Shown piece by piece: positions 17,733-26,816 of a stretch of DNA of 64,000 bases. Source of the stretch: Acetomicrobium hydrogeniformans (GTDB lineage Bacteria; Synergistota; Synergistia; Synergistales; JAFGMB01); contig JAENYO010000003.1 of assembly GCA_016841745.1 (NCBI GenBank), positions 360,287 to 424,286 on the forward strand, given 5' to 3'. Under the pieces are notes generated by a model. That model did no database searches. It was not told where the DNA came from and saw only the letters and a program-made list of their open reading frames with translations. Each line of letters begins with the position of its first letter. The stretch's first letter is position 1. The position numbers and the translations under genes were made by a program.

Positions 17733-18929
17733 CTATTTCCCCTGTTCAGAAAGGAATTTCCAGGCAAATCCTGCGAGCATGGCAATGCCGGAGGGAAGAA
17801 CATCGTCATCGATGTTAAATCTTGGAGAATGATGCTGATTGTTCGTTCCCTTTTCTTTATTCCCGCATCCCAGGAGAAAGAAGGTGCCAGGGACCTTTTC
17901 CCCGTAATAGCTGAAATCTTCGGATCCCATAAGGAGAGGGGCTTTTTCAACGCAATTCTCCCCTAACATTTCAACGGCAGTGCTTCTTGCGAGATCTGAG
18001 AGATTCTCGTCATTTACCGTTACCGGATATATATTTGTAAATCTGAGGGTTCCTTCGCATCTCATTGCAGTACAGATACCCTTCATGATCCTTTCCATCT
18101 TTTCGGGAATAGCTGCCCGTGTTTCGGGGCTTGTGGTTCGGATATTGCCTTTAAGTGTAGCCGATTCCGGTATTATATTGGCGGCAGTCCCTGATTCTAT
18201 CTGGCCAATGCTCAGAACCACTGTGTCCTGAGGGTCGATTTCCCTGCTGACTACCGTCTGCATCGTTGTTATTACCGTCGCTGCAGCTATGGTCGGATCA
18301 ATGGCATTATGGGGCATCGATCCGTGGCCGCCCTTACCCTTGACTGTTATTTCCCATACATCTGCCGAAGCCATTATCGGACCGCTCCTGAATCCGATTT
18401 TCCCTGAAGGGACGGAGGACCATATATGCAGACCGGCGATAGCATCAACTCCATCAAGAACTCCTTCGCCTATCATGGTTTCCGCACCCGACTTCAACCC
18501 GTGTTCCTCTGCTGGCTGGAATATAAGCCTTACACGGCCGGGAAGATCATCCTTGATCCCGGACAGAATGGTTGCCGCCCCGATGAGCATTGCTGTATGA
18601 GCATCATGGCCGCATGCGTGCATAACCCCATCTCTTGTTGAACGATAGGGTATGTCATTCTCTTCTGTAAGGGGGAGCGCATCAATATCTGCTCTCAAGG
18701 CAACCATAGGACCTTCTTTTTCCAGGTTAAGGTCGGCTGTAAGTCCGCTTTCAGTTCCCCCGAAACCTGTCCTTATGTTCTCGAACCCCAGTTCCTCTAT
18801 TATTTCAGCAATTTTACGGGTTGTTTCAACTTCCTGCCAGGATAATTCCGGATTTGAATGAAAATAATGCCTTAGTTCTGTCATTCGGGAACCCTGTTTA
18901 TCTGCAAGTTCTCTGATCTTGTTAAGCAT
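17733..18929 (-). CDS. M20 family amidohydrolase (N-acyl amino acid type)
   Basis: A 398-residue M20D peptidase-like amidohydrolase, removing acyl groups from amino acids or splitting amide conjugates. Metal-site motifs are MHACGHDAHTAMLIG near 100, QPAEEHG near 137, GLHIWSS near 165, HGSMPHNAIDP near 200 and GSEDFSYYGEKVPGTFF near 358. Length is usual. The frame allows GTG at 18938, but GGAGG lies eight bases before ATG 18929, the preferred start. Cytosolic: no signal peptide. It fits peptide and amino acid scavenging. The exact acyl group is not known. Confidence 0.9.
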   Translation of the reverse strand: MLNKIRELADKQGSRMTELRHYFHSNPELSWQEVETTRKIAEIIEELGFENIRTGFGGTESGLTADLNLEKEGPMVALRADIDALPLTEENDIPYRSTRDGVMHACGHDAHTAMLIGAATILSGIKDDLPGRVRLIFQPAEEHGLKSGAETMIGEGVLDGVDAIAGLHIWSSVPSGKIGFRSGPIMASADVWEITVKGKGGHGSMPHNAIDPTIAAATVITTMQTVVSREIDPQDTVVLSIGQIESGTAANIIPESATLKGNIRTTSPETRAAIPEKMERIMKGICTAMRCEGTLRFTNIYPVTVNDENLSDLARSTAVEMLGENCVEKAPLLMGSEDFSYYGEKVPGTFFLLGCGNKEKGTNNQHHSPRFNIDDDVLPSGIAMLAGFAWKFLSEQGK

Positions 18930-19096
18930 AATGGCCACCTCCTGGTTGGATTAGTGCCATTTTACACTGAAATCTTCAAATCATCTGAGTCCTCAGAATT
19001 AAATTATCCCCCCCTGTTCTCGAATTCAGGGAATTCATGTTATCAGACCTGGATACGGAGAAGATGTGGCAATTCAATCAAGATGCTATCATGGGT

Positions 19097-19124
19097 TTGA
19101 CATGAAAGTTTCATGGAGTATAAT
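19097..19124 (+). promoter_or_regulatory. Strong sigma-70-type promoter of the binding protein gene
   Basis: TTGACA (19097-19102), 16-base spacer, TATAAT (19119-19124): a full-consensus pair of hexamers. The leader to the ATG is about 70 bases. Confidence 0.85.
19101..19115. promoter_or_regulatory. Palindromic operator inside the promoter spacer
   Basis: CATGAAAGTTTCATG is a perfect 7-1-7 palindrome overlapping the last bases of the -35 hexamer and filling most of the spacer. A protein bound here would block polymerase. The regulator is not identifiable from the window. Confidence 0.7.
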
Positions 19125-19197
19125 AAACCCTATTAATAAACTTAAGTAAAATAATAAACTGTAGAATAAACAAATATATCTTCAAGGAGGAAATACT

Positions 19198-19950
19198 ATG
19201 AAAAAAATACTATCTATCTTTGCGGTATTGGCCCTTGTTCTCATTGCCGGAACGGCTTTTGCCGCATCTGTAATGGATAAGGATGTTATTGTTGTTGGAA
19301 CTGAGGGTACCTATCCTCCCTTTGAATTTCACGATAAAACGGGGGCTCTTGTAGGTTATGATATCGACCTGGTCAACGCTGTAGCAGAAAAAATGGGCAA
19401 AAAAGTGGAATGGGTTGATATGGCTTTTGACGGACTTATTCCCGCTCTGCTGACAAACAAGATAGACATGATAGCAGCCTGCATGAGCGTGACATCCGCA
19501 CGGAGCAAAAAAGTTAATTTTTCCGATCCCTATGTGATAACCTTCAGTGCTTTTATCACATTGAAAGATGATGACAAGATCAAGGGTCTGGATGATCTTA
19601 AGGGCAAGAAGGTCTCAGTTCAGTTAGGGACTACAGAAGACCTCTATGTTACCGGTCTTGAAGGGGTTGAGGTCAGGAAATTCAGCAAACTTGATGATGC
19701 AGTAAGGGAAATATCCCTGAACCGGGTAGATGCGGCATTTATGGATGAGCCTGTTGCACAGGACTATGTCAATTCTGATCAGTTTGAGGGTAAGCTGAAA
19801 GTGGCATTTTCTGTGGAACTCGAAGGCGCCCCCAAGGCATTTGCTATGAACAAGACCGATACGGTATTTCTCCAGGCAACTAACAAGGCATTGAAAGCAC
19901 TGAAAGAGGATGGAACTCTTTCTTCAATCGAGCAGAAATGGGAACAGTGA
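19198..19950 (+). CDS. ABC transporter amino-acid binding protein (solitary)
   Basis: A 250-residue periplasmic binding protein of the polar/basic amino acid type (family 3). Signal peptide 1-22 (GTAFA). Signature segments are GTEGTYPPFEFHDKTG near 34, GYDIDLVNAVAEKMGKK near 52, DGLIPALLTNKIDMIAA near 75 and VNFSDPY near 104. No permease or ATPase gene lies nearby, so it must use a transporter encoded elsewhere. It has its own consensus promoter with an internal palindrome, a good AAGGAGG site and a strong terminator, which points to a high-level, regulated single-gene unit. Confidence 0.92.
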   Translation: MKKILSIFAVLALVLIAGTAFAASVMDKDVIVVGTEGTYPPFEFHDKTGALVGYDIDLVNAVAEKMGKKVEWVDMAFDGLIPALLTNKIDMIAACMSVTSARSKKVNFSDPYVITFSAFITLKDDDKIKGLDDLKGKKVSVQLGTTEDLYVTGLEGVEVRKFSKLDDAVREISLNRVDAAFMDEPVAQDYVNSDQFEGKLKVAFSVELEGAPKAFAMNKTDTVFLQATNKALKALKEDGTLSSIEQKWEQ

Positions 19951-19985
19951 TCTGAGAAGAGATTTTATAGCATACAGGCTATTTA

Positions 19986-20032
19986 ACACATACAGGGATG
20001 TCCCGATAAAGGGACATCCCTGTATGTGTTTT
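19986..20032 (+). terminator. Strong terminator of the binding protein gene
   Basis: A perfect 19-bp stem (19986-20004 with 20011-20029), 6-base loop, then TTTT. It also lies ahead of the 3-prime end of the leftward gene and may act in both directions. Confidence 0.93.
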
Positions 20033-20051
20033 AATAAGTAAGGTCTTTCCT

Positions 20052-20501
20052 TTAGTTTCTGGGTAAGAGATTGAATAGGGTAATTAAGGGTAAAAGAATA
20101 AGAACCTGGGAGAAGGAGACCCCTTTTGTTAAGCTGCAGCCTACCGACTCTGAAAGCGATTCGGTCCTGAATGACCACAGGTCTCCTTCAAGAATCTCTT
20201 CTCCGGAGTTGACGTCTACCCTCCAGAAAAACACAGTATCGAAAGGGAGCTTTTGAGGCGATTCGATCCATGTCATTGTTGTATAGGATGTGACAAGTCT
20301 GAGATCCTGCGGTGAGATACCTGCATAGACATTGCAGCTGTCCCCCTCATATTCCCAACTGAAAACAGGTTGAAGGGGAACACTTCCCGCCCCGTCTGTT
20401 GGTGCAGGATCGTAGGCTTTTGTTGCACCTGCTGATGGAGATGTGATAAAGCATAAGATACAGAAGATCATAATTACCCTTCCTGCGATCATTCTCTTCA
20501 T
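20052..20501 (-). CDS. Small secreted FN3-like protein, paralogue of the 5.1 kb gene
   Basis: A 149-residue protein built like the one at 5115-5549: signal peptide (cut near SAGA-TKA, about residue 26), one beta-sandwich-like domain with FFWRVDVNSG and LWSFRT, then a tail with VGCSLTKGVSF, a hydrophobic stretch (QVLILLPLITLF) and a basic Arg near the end. The shared AYxPxPxDG start, WRVDV and LWSFRT blocks show common descent. The frame extends to 20573, but GGAG sits nine bases before ATG 20501. Export and C-terminal anchoring are inferred; the function is unknown. Confidence 0.82.
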   Translation of the reverse strand: MKRMIAGRVIMIFCILCFITSPSAGATKAYDPAPTDGAGSVPLQPVFSWEYEGDSCNVYAGISPQDLRLVTSYTTMTWIESPQKLPFDTVFFWRVDVNSGEEILEGDLWSFRTESLSESVGCSLTKGVSFSQVLILLPLITLFNLLPRN

Positions 20502-21007
20502 CCTTCGATTCTCCTCTCCGTGTAAATAAAGGTCTGACCTTTTTCTCCAGGGGTTTTCCCCATCCATTTTCACGCAATTACAAAAAGCAGATCGGTTGTA
20601 ATGAAAAAAGGCAGATCTGGAAGGGGATAAAATGGACTGAGAAAGAAGAGGAAAAGTGTGATCTTTGCATAGACTGCTATGTGAAGGAAGATTATATGAT
20701 TTGATTATATTAGAGATAACGCGAACAATCCATCCGTTAATGACACTTTAATCTCAGGACATGTATTCACGATGCAGAGAGAGGCCTTAATTGCAGTTCT
20801 CCCAATTCGATCCAGGCAAAGATAAAATAATATGTCAAAGGTTTTGTTACAGACATGTTACCCCTATGTTTCAATTCAAAGATAAAATCAGATTTTAAAG
20901 AACTTGTGTTATTTCAGAAAAATCAGCCATCATGCTATCATGTACTTCAAACAGTTTTTCTTTGATATTTCGAGATAGTTGATCTAATAGATCTGGGAGG
21001 GATGGAA
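20502..21007. other. Intergenic region upstream of glutaminase
   Basis: About 500 bases without a gene. It holds a 12-bp direct repeat CAAAGATAAAAT at 20817-20828 and 20877-20888, exactly 60 bp apart, upstream of glutaminase. No promoter close to consensus was found. The repeat could be a pair of protein sites on the same face over several turns, but this is weak. Confidence 0.4.
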
Positions 21008-21925
21008 TTGCAGATGATTCTGGAACAGACGGTCAAGGCCTGCAGTCCCTGGTGCACTACCGGGAAGGTTGCATCTTATATTCCTGAACTTGGCAAAGCT
21101 GATACCATGGCTCTTGGAGCGGCCATCGCTGATGTTAAAGGGAATATATACACAGCAGGGGATTATGACCAGCTATTTACCATGCAGTCCATTTCAAAGG
21201 TGGTGACCCTTTCTCTTGCACTGATGGAACTTGGAGAGGAGATAGTTTTTTCCAAAGTTGGAATGGAAGCTGTAGCAGATCCTTTCAATTCCATAATGCG
21301 TCTTGAGATGGATAAGCCCCATAAACCTCATAATCCCTTTATCAATAGCGGAGCTATTGTACTGGCTTCCATACTTCCTTATTCGGATAATGATGCAAAG
21401 ATGGATGCCATTCTGGATATGACCAGGCAGCTTACTGGAAACACTTCCATAAACGTCAACAAGGAAGTCTATATGTCTGAAAAATTTACCGGGGAGAGAA
21501 ACAGGGCCCTGGCATATTTCCTTAGCAGTACACAGGGTATTGATGGAGATGTTGAAGAGATTCTGGATGTTTATTTCAGACATTGCAGCATGGAGGTCTC
21601 GGCAAAGGATCTTGCTGTTATGGGTGCCACCATTGCTGAAGACGGAAGAAACCCCTATACGGAAGAAGAGGTTCTTTCTCCGGAGATCTGCCGGATAGTC
21701 AGGGCATTGATGGTGACATGCGGAACCTATGACGGTTCGGGAGAATTTGCCGTAAGAATAGGCATGCCCTGTAAAAGCGGAGTAGGCGGCGGCATAATGG
21801 CTTCTCTTCCCGGAATGATGGGGATAGGCGTTTTTGGTCCTGCCCTTGATTACAGGGGTAATTCTGTTGCGGGAGCCAGGATCCTGGAGATGCTGGCTGA
21901 AGAAAACGGTTTGAGAATTCTATGA
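21008..21925 (+). CDS. glsA: Glutaminase
   Basis: A 305-residue serine-dependent beta-lactamase-fold glutaminase, hydrolysing glutamine to glutamate and ammonia. The catalytic Ser-Lys pair is in MQSISKVVTLSLAL near residue 61. NPFINSGAIVLASIL, ERNRALAYFLSS, CSMEVSAKDLAVMGATIA and KSGVGGGIMA are typical blocks, and the length is usual for the family. The frame starts at ATG 21002, but the GGGAGG box ends at 21000, too close; TTG 21008, seven bases away, is preferred and ATG 21014 is also possible. It is monocistronic with its own terminator. With glutamine synthetase it closes the local glutamine cycle. Confidence 0.92.
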   Translation: MQMILEQTVKACSPWCTTGKVASYIPELGKADTMALGAAIADVKGNIYTAGDYDQLFTMQSISKVVTLSLALMELGEEIVFSKVGMEAVADPFNSIMRLEMDKPHKPHNPFINSGAIVLASILPYSDNDAKMDAILDMTRQLTGNTSINVNKEVYMSEKFTGERNRALAYFLSSTQGIDGDVEEILDVYFRHCSMEVSAKDLAVMGATIAEDGRNPYTEEEVLSPEICRIVRALMVTCGTYDGSGEFAVRIGMPCKSGVGGGIMASLPGMMGIGVFGPALDYRGNSVAGARILEMLAEENGLRIL

Positions 21926-21973
21926 ATTACAGATTCAGATTTTAATATAGATTCCTCAAGGCAGAATATTAAC

Positions 21974-22016
21974 AGCAGAATAAAGGGGTCGGAATATTAT
22001 TCTGCTCCTTTGTTTT
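21974..22016 (+). terminator. Terminator of the glutaminase gene
   Basis: AGCAGAATA (21974-21982) pairs with TATTCTGCT (21998-22006), followed after a few bases by a T-rich run. Confidence 0.78.
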
Positions 22017-22043
22017 TTCAGAAAAATTCAAGTTGGCAGCTGC

Positions 22044-23255
22044 TTAAATTTTTGAAAAGGGAAGGGCATTAATTCCCCGGGCCAATGGCATGTTGCACTT
22101 TCCTGGATTGATAACATATCCCATACCGACCCTTTCGCCGAACTCCTTTCTAAAGAATCTTATCCCCTTATCTACTTTTTCTTCCTTTTCAATATCTGAA
22201 GATACTTCCAGAGGAAAAAGAAGTGCCCCCTTCTTCACGGCTAGACTGACTTCCATTCCTGTGGCTTTTCTCCAGAAATATATATCCGCAATTCCAGCCT
22301 TGTGAATCAACCTTTTGAAGACCTCGCTTATCACGGCTGTTTCGAAGATCCTTTCTCTGTAAGGGCTTTTTTCTGCTTCCGATGAAGATTTCATGCCAAG
22401 AACATGACAGAGAAGTCCGGTGTCGGTGAAATAAGCCTTTGGAGACTTTATCATCGGTTTGCTGGTTCCGTAAACCAGGGGTGGCAGCAGGAATATCTGA
22501 TATGTCTCCACCAGAAGATTCACCCATGCTTTAAGGATATGAAGGGTCATTCCCAGACTCCGGGCTATCTCGGAGAAATTCAATGGTTCTCCGGTTTTTC
22601 TTGCAAGTATATAAAGGAGCTTTCTTATCCCATGGGGAGGGACCTTTTTTCTAAGGAACCTTATATCTTCTTCGATGACCCTTTCCAGGTACGAAGCATG
22701 CCACTGGGTGGGGTCCATGTCCCTTTTACCTGCGATCTCAGGGAAAAAACCCCTGAAAAGGTTCTGCCATAGAAAAGAGCCGTTCATGAAAGGATTATGG
22801 AGTTTCGTTCCTTCCTCCCAAGGGAGGCAGGAACCATTATTGCCCGAAAATTCCGCTAATGTGACAGGAAAAAGGGAAAACCAGGCCATGAGATCATTAT
22901 CTATGGAAGAGAAAGTCCTGGCAGGAAAAAGGTCCCTGGAACTGAGAAGGATGAAATGTCCCCTTTCTGAAATTCTATTGATACTTTGGGTAATAAAGGG
23001 AAGAAGTTCAGGTGCTCTGTCAATTCCGTCAAGAATGACAGGTCCTGAATGAATTTCCAGAAAACTTTCGGGATGTTCCCGGGCCATGGTACTTATGCCC
23101 CTGGATTCAAGGTGAACATAATTGTATTTGTCAGGAAAAAGAGAGCGTATAAGAGATGTTTTCCCCGTTCCTCTCGGGCCGGATATCAAGAGCAGGGGAA
23201 AGTTCATTTCCGCTTCCAGAATTCTGGTTTCAAGGGTTCTTTTCAGATAAGTCAT
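22044..23255 (-). CDS. AAA ATPase with DUF4143 domain
   Basis: A 403-residue P-loop ATPase. Walker A is SGPRGTGKTSLIR near residue 25; Walker B is PVILDGIDRAPEL near 70; an ISSRD-like sensor (ILLSSRDLFPA) follows. The C-terminal half is DUF4143, with FETAVISEVFKRL and VKKGALLFPLEVS, an arrangement related to restriction-endonuclease-like folds. Such proteins are common in anaerobes and archaea, and their role is unknown; some act like toxins or in DNA-linked processes. The frame reaches 23285, but GGGAGG lies seven bases before ATG 23255. Confidence 0.85.
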   Translation of the reverse strand: MTYLKRTLETRILEAEMNFPLLLISGPRGTGKTSLIRSLFPDKYNYVHLESRGISTMAREHPESFLEIHSGPVILDGIDRAPELLPFITQSINRISERGHFILLSSRDLFPARTFSSIDNDLMAWFSLFPVTLAEFSGNNGSCLPWEEGTKLHNPFMNGSFLWQNLFRGFFPEIAGKRDMDPTQWHASYLERVIEEDIRFLRKKVPPHGIRKLLYILARKTGEPLNFSEIARSLGMTLHILKAWVNLLVETYQIFLLPPLVYGTSKPMIKSPKAYFTDTGLLCHVLGMKSSSEAEKSPYRERIFETAVISEVFKRLIHKAGIADIYFWRKATGMEVSLAVKKGALLFPLEVSSDIEKEEKVDKGIRFFRKEFGERVGMGYVINPGKCNMPLARGINALPFSKI

Positions 23256-23388
23256 TTTAAGGCCTCCCGATGAATCATTATCCATTAATCAATTGAAACT
23301 TCAAGAGGAGGGATGAATATAATGTCTTGCCGAAATACTGATTAGTGACTATTGTTTAATTTCTGAACCTGAAGAAGGGGGATTCATT

Positions 23389-23562
23389 ATGGTATTGTCC
23401 AGATGGATAATTTCCCTTCCAGGAACAGTTATGACGCCAGGATCTGAAAGGAAAGATTTCGAAGTCGCCGAAAAGAAAATCCTTTTGGAGCAGTATACTC
23501 AAAATGAAAAGATAATACTTTCACTGTTCCAGCAGGAATGTTTCGGTAGAGGAGGGAAATAG
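23389..23562 (+). CDS. Small hypothetical protein upstream of yjbQ-like gene
   Basis: A 57-residue frame, too short for most ORF cut-offs. It starts at ATG 23389 with AAGGGGG about seven bases upstream. It stops at 23560-23562, one base before the GTG of the YjbQ-like gene, so the two are probably translated together. The product begins with a hydrophobic LSRWIISLPGTV segment and continues with a charged helix. No family was recognised. Confidence 0.6.
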   Translation: MVLSRWIISLPGTVMTPGSERKDFEVAEKKILLEQYTQNEKIILSLFQQECFGRGGK

Positions 23563-23563
23563 A

Positions 23564-23959
23564 GTGCTGGAAAAACTTGAAATAAGAACGGCATCAACCA
23601 TGGAGATGAAGGATATCACTATTATGGTACAGAGAATAGTTGAAAGGGCTGAATTATCCGAAGGGAACTGTCATATCTTTATTCCTCATACGACTGCTGC
23701 AGTTACTATAAATGAAAATGCTGACAGGGATGTAAAAAGGGATATCCTCCAGGAGCTTGACAGGATGATTCCCCTGGAAGACAGTTATTACCACCTGGAA
23801 GGCAATTCTGCAGCCCATATCAAAGCCAGTGTCATCGGTTCCTCTGAAACATTAATTATAGATAAGGGGAAAATGATCCTGGGAACCTGGCAGGGTATAT
23901 TCCTCTGTGAGTTCGACGGTCCGAGAGATCGGACCATCTTTGTAAGGGTATCCTCTTAA
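23564..23959 (+). CDS. YjbQ/UPF0047 family protein
   Basis: A 131-residue member of the UPF0047 (YjbQ) family, some of which show weak thiamine-phosphate synthase activity. Typical segments are NCHIFIPHTTAAVTINE (the conserved His-Thr-Thr), DRDVKRDI, HLEGNSAAHIKASVIGSS and LGTWQGIFLCEFDGPR. Length is normal. The GTG start at 23564 is preceded by GGAGGG at the end of the small gene. Its physiological role is unsettled. Confidence 0.9.
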   Translation: MLEKLEIRTASTMEMKDITIMVQRIVERAELSEGNCHIFIPHTTAAVTINENADRDVKRDILQELDRMIPLEDSYYHLEGNSAAHIKASVIGSSETLIIDKGKMILGTWQGIFLCEFDGPRDRTIFVRVSS

Positions 23960-23962
23960 TTG

Positions 23963-24028
23963 CAGATAAAGGAGGACTTCCTGTTTCGTCAGAGAATGCA
24001 CTTTTTTCCAGGGTCCTCCCCTTATCTG
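23963..24028. terminator. Possible terminator between convergent genes
   Basis: An imperfect inverted repeat: the left arm 23963-23977 (CAGATAAAGGAGGAC) faces the right arm 24013-24028 (GTCCTCCCCTTATCTG), with a loop of about 35 bases. It lies between the YjbQ-like gene and the end of leuA. The long loop makes termination less certain. Confidence 0.4.
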
Positions 24029-24042
24029 ATCTGTAGTCTGAT

Positions 24043-25596
24043 TTATGATGCCTTAGCTATTTCAAGGTCTATACCCCGAGCTGCAGCCAGCTGGAACAGT
24101 CTGTTAACAGCATTGATATACGCCTTTATGCTGGCTTCGACTATATCTGTGCTTGCACCCCTTCCCTGGGAAACAAGGCCCTGAAGTTCCAGGGCGATAT
24201 GGGCTTCTCCGATGGCATCAGACTTCTCGCTTGCGGCATCTATCTGATAACTTACCAGCTGGGTGTCCATATCGATTATCCTCCTGATGGCAGCGTAGGC
24301 TGCATCTATAGGCCCATTTCCTGTGGCGGCATCGCTTATTATGGTCTCTCCATTCCGGAGACTTATTCCTGCAGAGGCCTGCCCCCTTGTGGTGTGGACA
24401 TTGAAGTCTTTCAGAATGTATTTCCTTTCCGGGGTGATGGCAAGGATCTCATCAATTATGAGGATCTCTATGTCTTCTGTGCTTACAATTTCCTTCCTGT
24501 CGCAGAGTTCCTTGAAAAGAGAAAAGGCCTCTTTCATCTCATCCCGGGAAAGACGGTAACCCATATCTTCGACCTTCTCCCGGAAGGCGTGGTGTCCAGA
24601 ATGTTTTCCGAGGACGAGATCGGTCGAAGGAGCACCTACATCTTCAGGATTCATTATTTCGTAGGTAGATCTGTTGCAGAGCATGCCATGCTGGTGGATC
24701 CCCGCTTCATGCGCAAAGGCGTTAGAGCCCACTATCGCCTTGTTGGGCGGAACCGCGAAGCCGGTCAGTTTGGAAACCAGGTGGCTTGTTGAATATAACT
24801 GAGAGGTCTCGATCCGGGTCTGGACTCCAAAATGATCACTTCTTGTCCGAAGGCCCATCACGACCTCTTCCAGAGAAGCATTTCCAGCCCTTTCGCCTAT
24901 TCCGTTTATGGTGCACTCAACCTGCCGGACTCCATTTCTAATTGCCTCAAGGGAATTGATTACGGCCAGCCCAAGGTCGTTATGAGCGTGGACAGACCAG
25001 ATGATATCTTTCCCGCCGCCAGTTCTTTTAATGACCTCTCTTACCATCTCTGCAAATTCATGGGGTACAGCATATCCGACTGTATCCGGAATATTCAGGG
25101 TGGTTGCTCCACTTGCTATGGCTGCCTGAAAGATTTCAACCAGAAAATCTATATCTGTACGGCTCGCATCCTCAGCTGAAAATTCAACATCCCTTACAAT
25201 GGATCTGGCATGGGATACCCATTTCTGTACACTTTCCAGAACTTCCTTCCTTGTCATTTTCAGCTTATCCCTGAGGTGGATGTCACTGGTGGCGATAAAG
25301 GTATGGATCCTTGGTCTGGATGCATTTATAAGGGCTTTCCCTGCTGCGTCTACGTCATTTCCGGAACATCTTGCAAGACCTGTTATGACGGGTTCCCTTA
25401 TGGCTTCTGAAATTGCTTTTACTGCCTCCATGTCACCCTGTGAAGCTGCAGGGAATCCCGCCTCGACAATGTCCACCCTAAGTTTTTCCAGCTGTCTTGC
25501 GATCTGAATTTTTTCGGCCGTATTCAGATTGATCCTTGCTGCCTGTTCACCGTCTCTTAAAGTTGTATCAAAAATACGAACGTGATCCTGGTTCAT
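24043..25596 (-). CDS. leuA: 2-isopropylmalate synthase
   Basis: A 517-residue enzyme condensing 2-oxoisovalerate with acetyl-CoA, the committed step of leucine synthesis. [15 protein letters not shown] near residue 10 is the metal and substrate motif; [16 protein letters not shown] near 200 and [16 protein letters not shown] near 232 are the catalytic-barrel blocks; [11 protein letters not shown] supplies the later His residues. The C-terminal 120 residues form the LeuA allosteric domain, so leucine feedback is likely. It is the last gene of leuCDBA, 80 bases after leuB. Confidence 0.95.
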   Translation of the reverse strand: MNQDHVRIFDTTLRDGEQAARINLNTAEKIQIARQLEKLRVDIVEAGFPAASQGDMEAVKAISEAIREPVITGLARCSGNDVDAAGKALINASRPRIHTFIATSDIHLRDKLKMTRKEVLESVQKWVSHARSIVRDVEFSAEDASRTDIDFLVEIFQAAIASGATTLNIPDTVGYAVPHEFAEMVREVIKRTGGGKDIIWSVHAHNDLGLAVINSLEAIRNGVRQVECTINGIGERAGNASLEEVVMGLRTRSDHFGVQTRIETSQLYSTSHLVSKLTGFAVPPNKAIVGSNAFAHEAGIHQHGMLCNRSTYEIMNPEDVGAPSTDLVLGKHSGHHAFREKVEDMGYRLSRDEMKEAFSLFKELCDRKEIVSTEDIEILIIDEILAITPERKYILKDFNVHTTRGQASAGISLRNGETIISDAATGNGPIDAAYAAIRRIIDMDTQLVSYQIDAASEKSDAIGEAHIALELQGLVSQGRGASTDIVEASIKAYINAVNRLFQLAAARGIDLEIAKAS

Positions 25597-25676
25597 AGTT
25601 AGTTCCCCTTTCCTTCTGATGGAAACGATCCCCTTTTACCTGTTGTTACCAGAAATCTTATTCCCTTTGTTTATTG

Positions 25677-26810
25677 TCAAAGGATCCTTTCGAGTATTAA
25701 CTGACCAGCTTTTTCAGGGGTGGCGTTGCCTCCCAGTTCTACCGGCAGGTCTTCATCATCGGATTCCTGGAGGTAGGCTGATACGGCACTTTCGATGTCC
25801 CCTGCAGCTTCGTTTTCCCCAATTGAAGAGAGCATGAGAGATGCTGAAAGGATGGCAGCAACAGGATTTGCCATTCCTTTGCCTGCAATATCAGGGGCTG
25901 AACCATGAATAGGTTCATACATTCCCAGTCTGTCGCCTATATTGGCTCCAGCGGCGACTCCAAGTCCTCCTGCCAATCCTGCAAGGAGATCGCTGACGAT
26001 ATCTCCGAATAAATTGGGGCACAATATAACGCCGTATTCCCAGGGATTCCTTACGAGGTGATAGCAGAGGGCATCCACGTTCACCATCTTCATTTCCATT
26101 CCATGTTTTTCTGCTTCGTCTGATGCGACTTCTTCCCAGAAACCGTAAAGCTGGGGCATTGCATTTGATTTGGAGGCCAGGGTAAATGTTTGAAGTCCCC
26201 TGGAATCCGCTTCTCTGCATGCCCTTGCCGTTATCCTCCTTACGCCCTTTTCGCTGGCTATTCCAAGCTGAACAGCCGAAGGAGTGGAAGGTGTCAGTTT
26301 AAGGTCCAGTTTGCCTGAAAGCTCGTAGAGTCCTCTTTTTATGTTCATTTCATAGCTTATTGGCCCATCTGAAGCGCAACCCATACCCATATAAAGATCC
26401 TCCGTGTTTTCCCTGACCACCAGGATATCGAGGATCTTGTCTTCGGGCATCCTGATGGGAATGGGAACTCTCGGGTATTTTTTTGCCGGTCTGAGGTTCG
26501 TGTACATGTCAAAATGAAAGCGGAGGGTCAGTAGAATTCCCCTTTCGAGGATTCCCGGCTTGACCCTTGGATCTCCTATGGCACCAAGAAGAATGGCATC
26601 CATATCTTCCATTTCCTTTATGGCTGTTTCGGGAAGTATCTCTCCTGTTTTCAGATAGTGAGACGCTCCGAAGGGGTAGTCTTTCCATTCGATCTCAAAG
26701 CCGTGTTTTTTCCCTGAATGATCTGCTATTTTCCTGGCTTCTCCTATTACTTCCGGACCTATTCCGTCTCCTGCGATCTGGGCTATCTTATATTTTCCAG
26801 GGGATGTCAT
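25677..26810 (-). CDS. leuB: 3-isopropylmalate dehydrogenase
   Basis: A 377-residue NAD-dependent decarboxylating dehydrogenase of the isocitrate/isopropylmalate family. Markers are AGDGIGPEVIGEARK at the N-terminus, LLGAIGDPRV, the substrate-binding VVRENTEDLYMG, and the metal and NAD region NLFGDIVSDLLAGLAGGLG and EPIHGSAPDIAGKG. It starts seven bases after the leuD stop with AAAGGA upstream. The GHGSAPDI-type NAD loop fits NAD rather than NADP use. Confidence 0.94.
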   Translation of the reverse strand: MTSPGKYKIAQIAGDGIGPEVIGEARKIADHSGKKHGFEIEWKDYPFGASHYLKTGEILPETAIKEMEDMDAILLGAIGDPRVKPGILERGILLTLRFHFDMYTNLRPAKKYPRVPIPIRMPEDKILDILVVRENTEDLYMGMGCASDGPISYEMNIKRGLYELSGKLDLKLTPSTPSAVQLGIASEKGVRRITARACREADSRGLQTFTLASKSNAMPQLYGFWEEVASDEAEKHGMEMKMVNVDALCYHLVRNPWEYGVILCPNLFGDIVSDLLAGLAGGLGVAAGANIGDRLGMYEPIHGSAPDIAGKGMANPVAAILSASLMLSSIGENEAAGDIESAVSAYLQESDDEDLPVELGGNATPEKAGQLILERIL

Positions 26811-26816
26811 TTGAGA

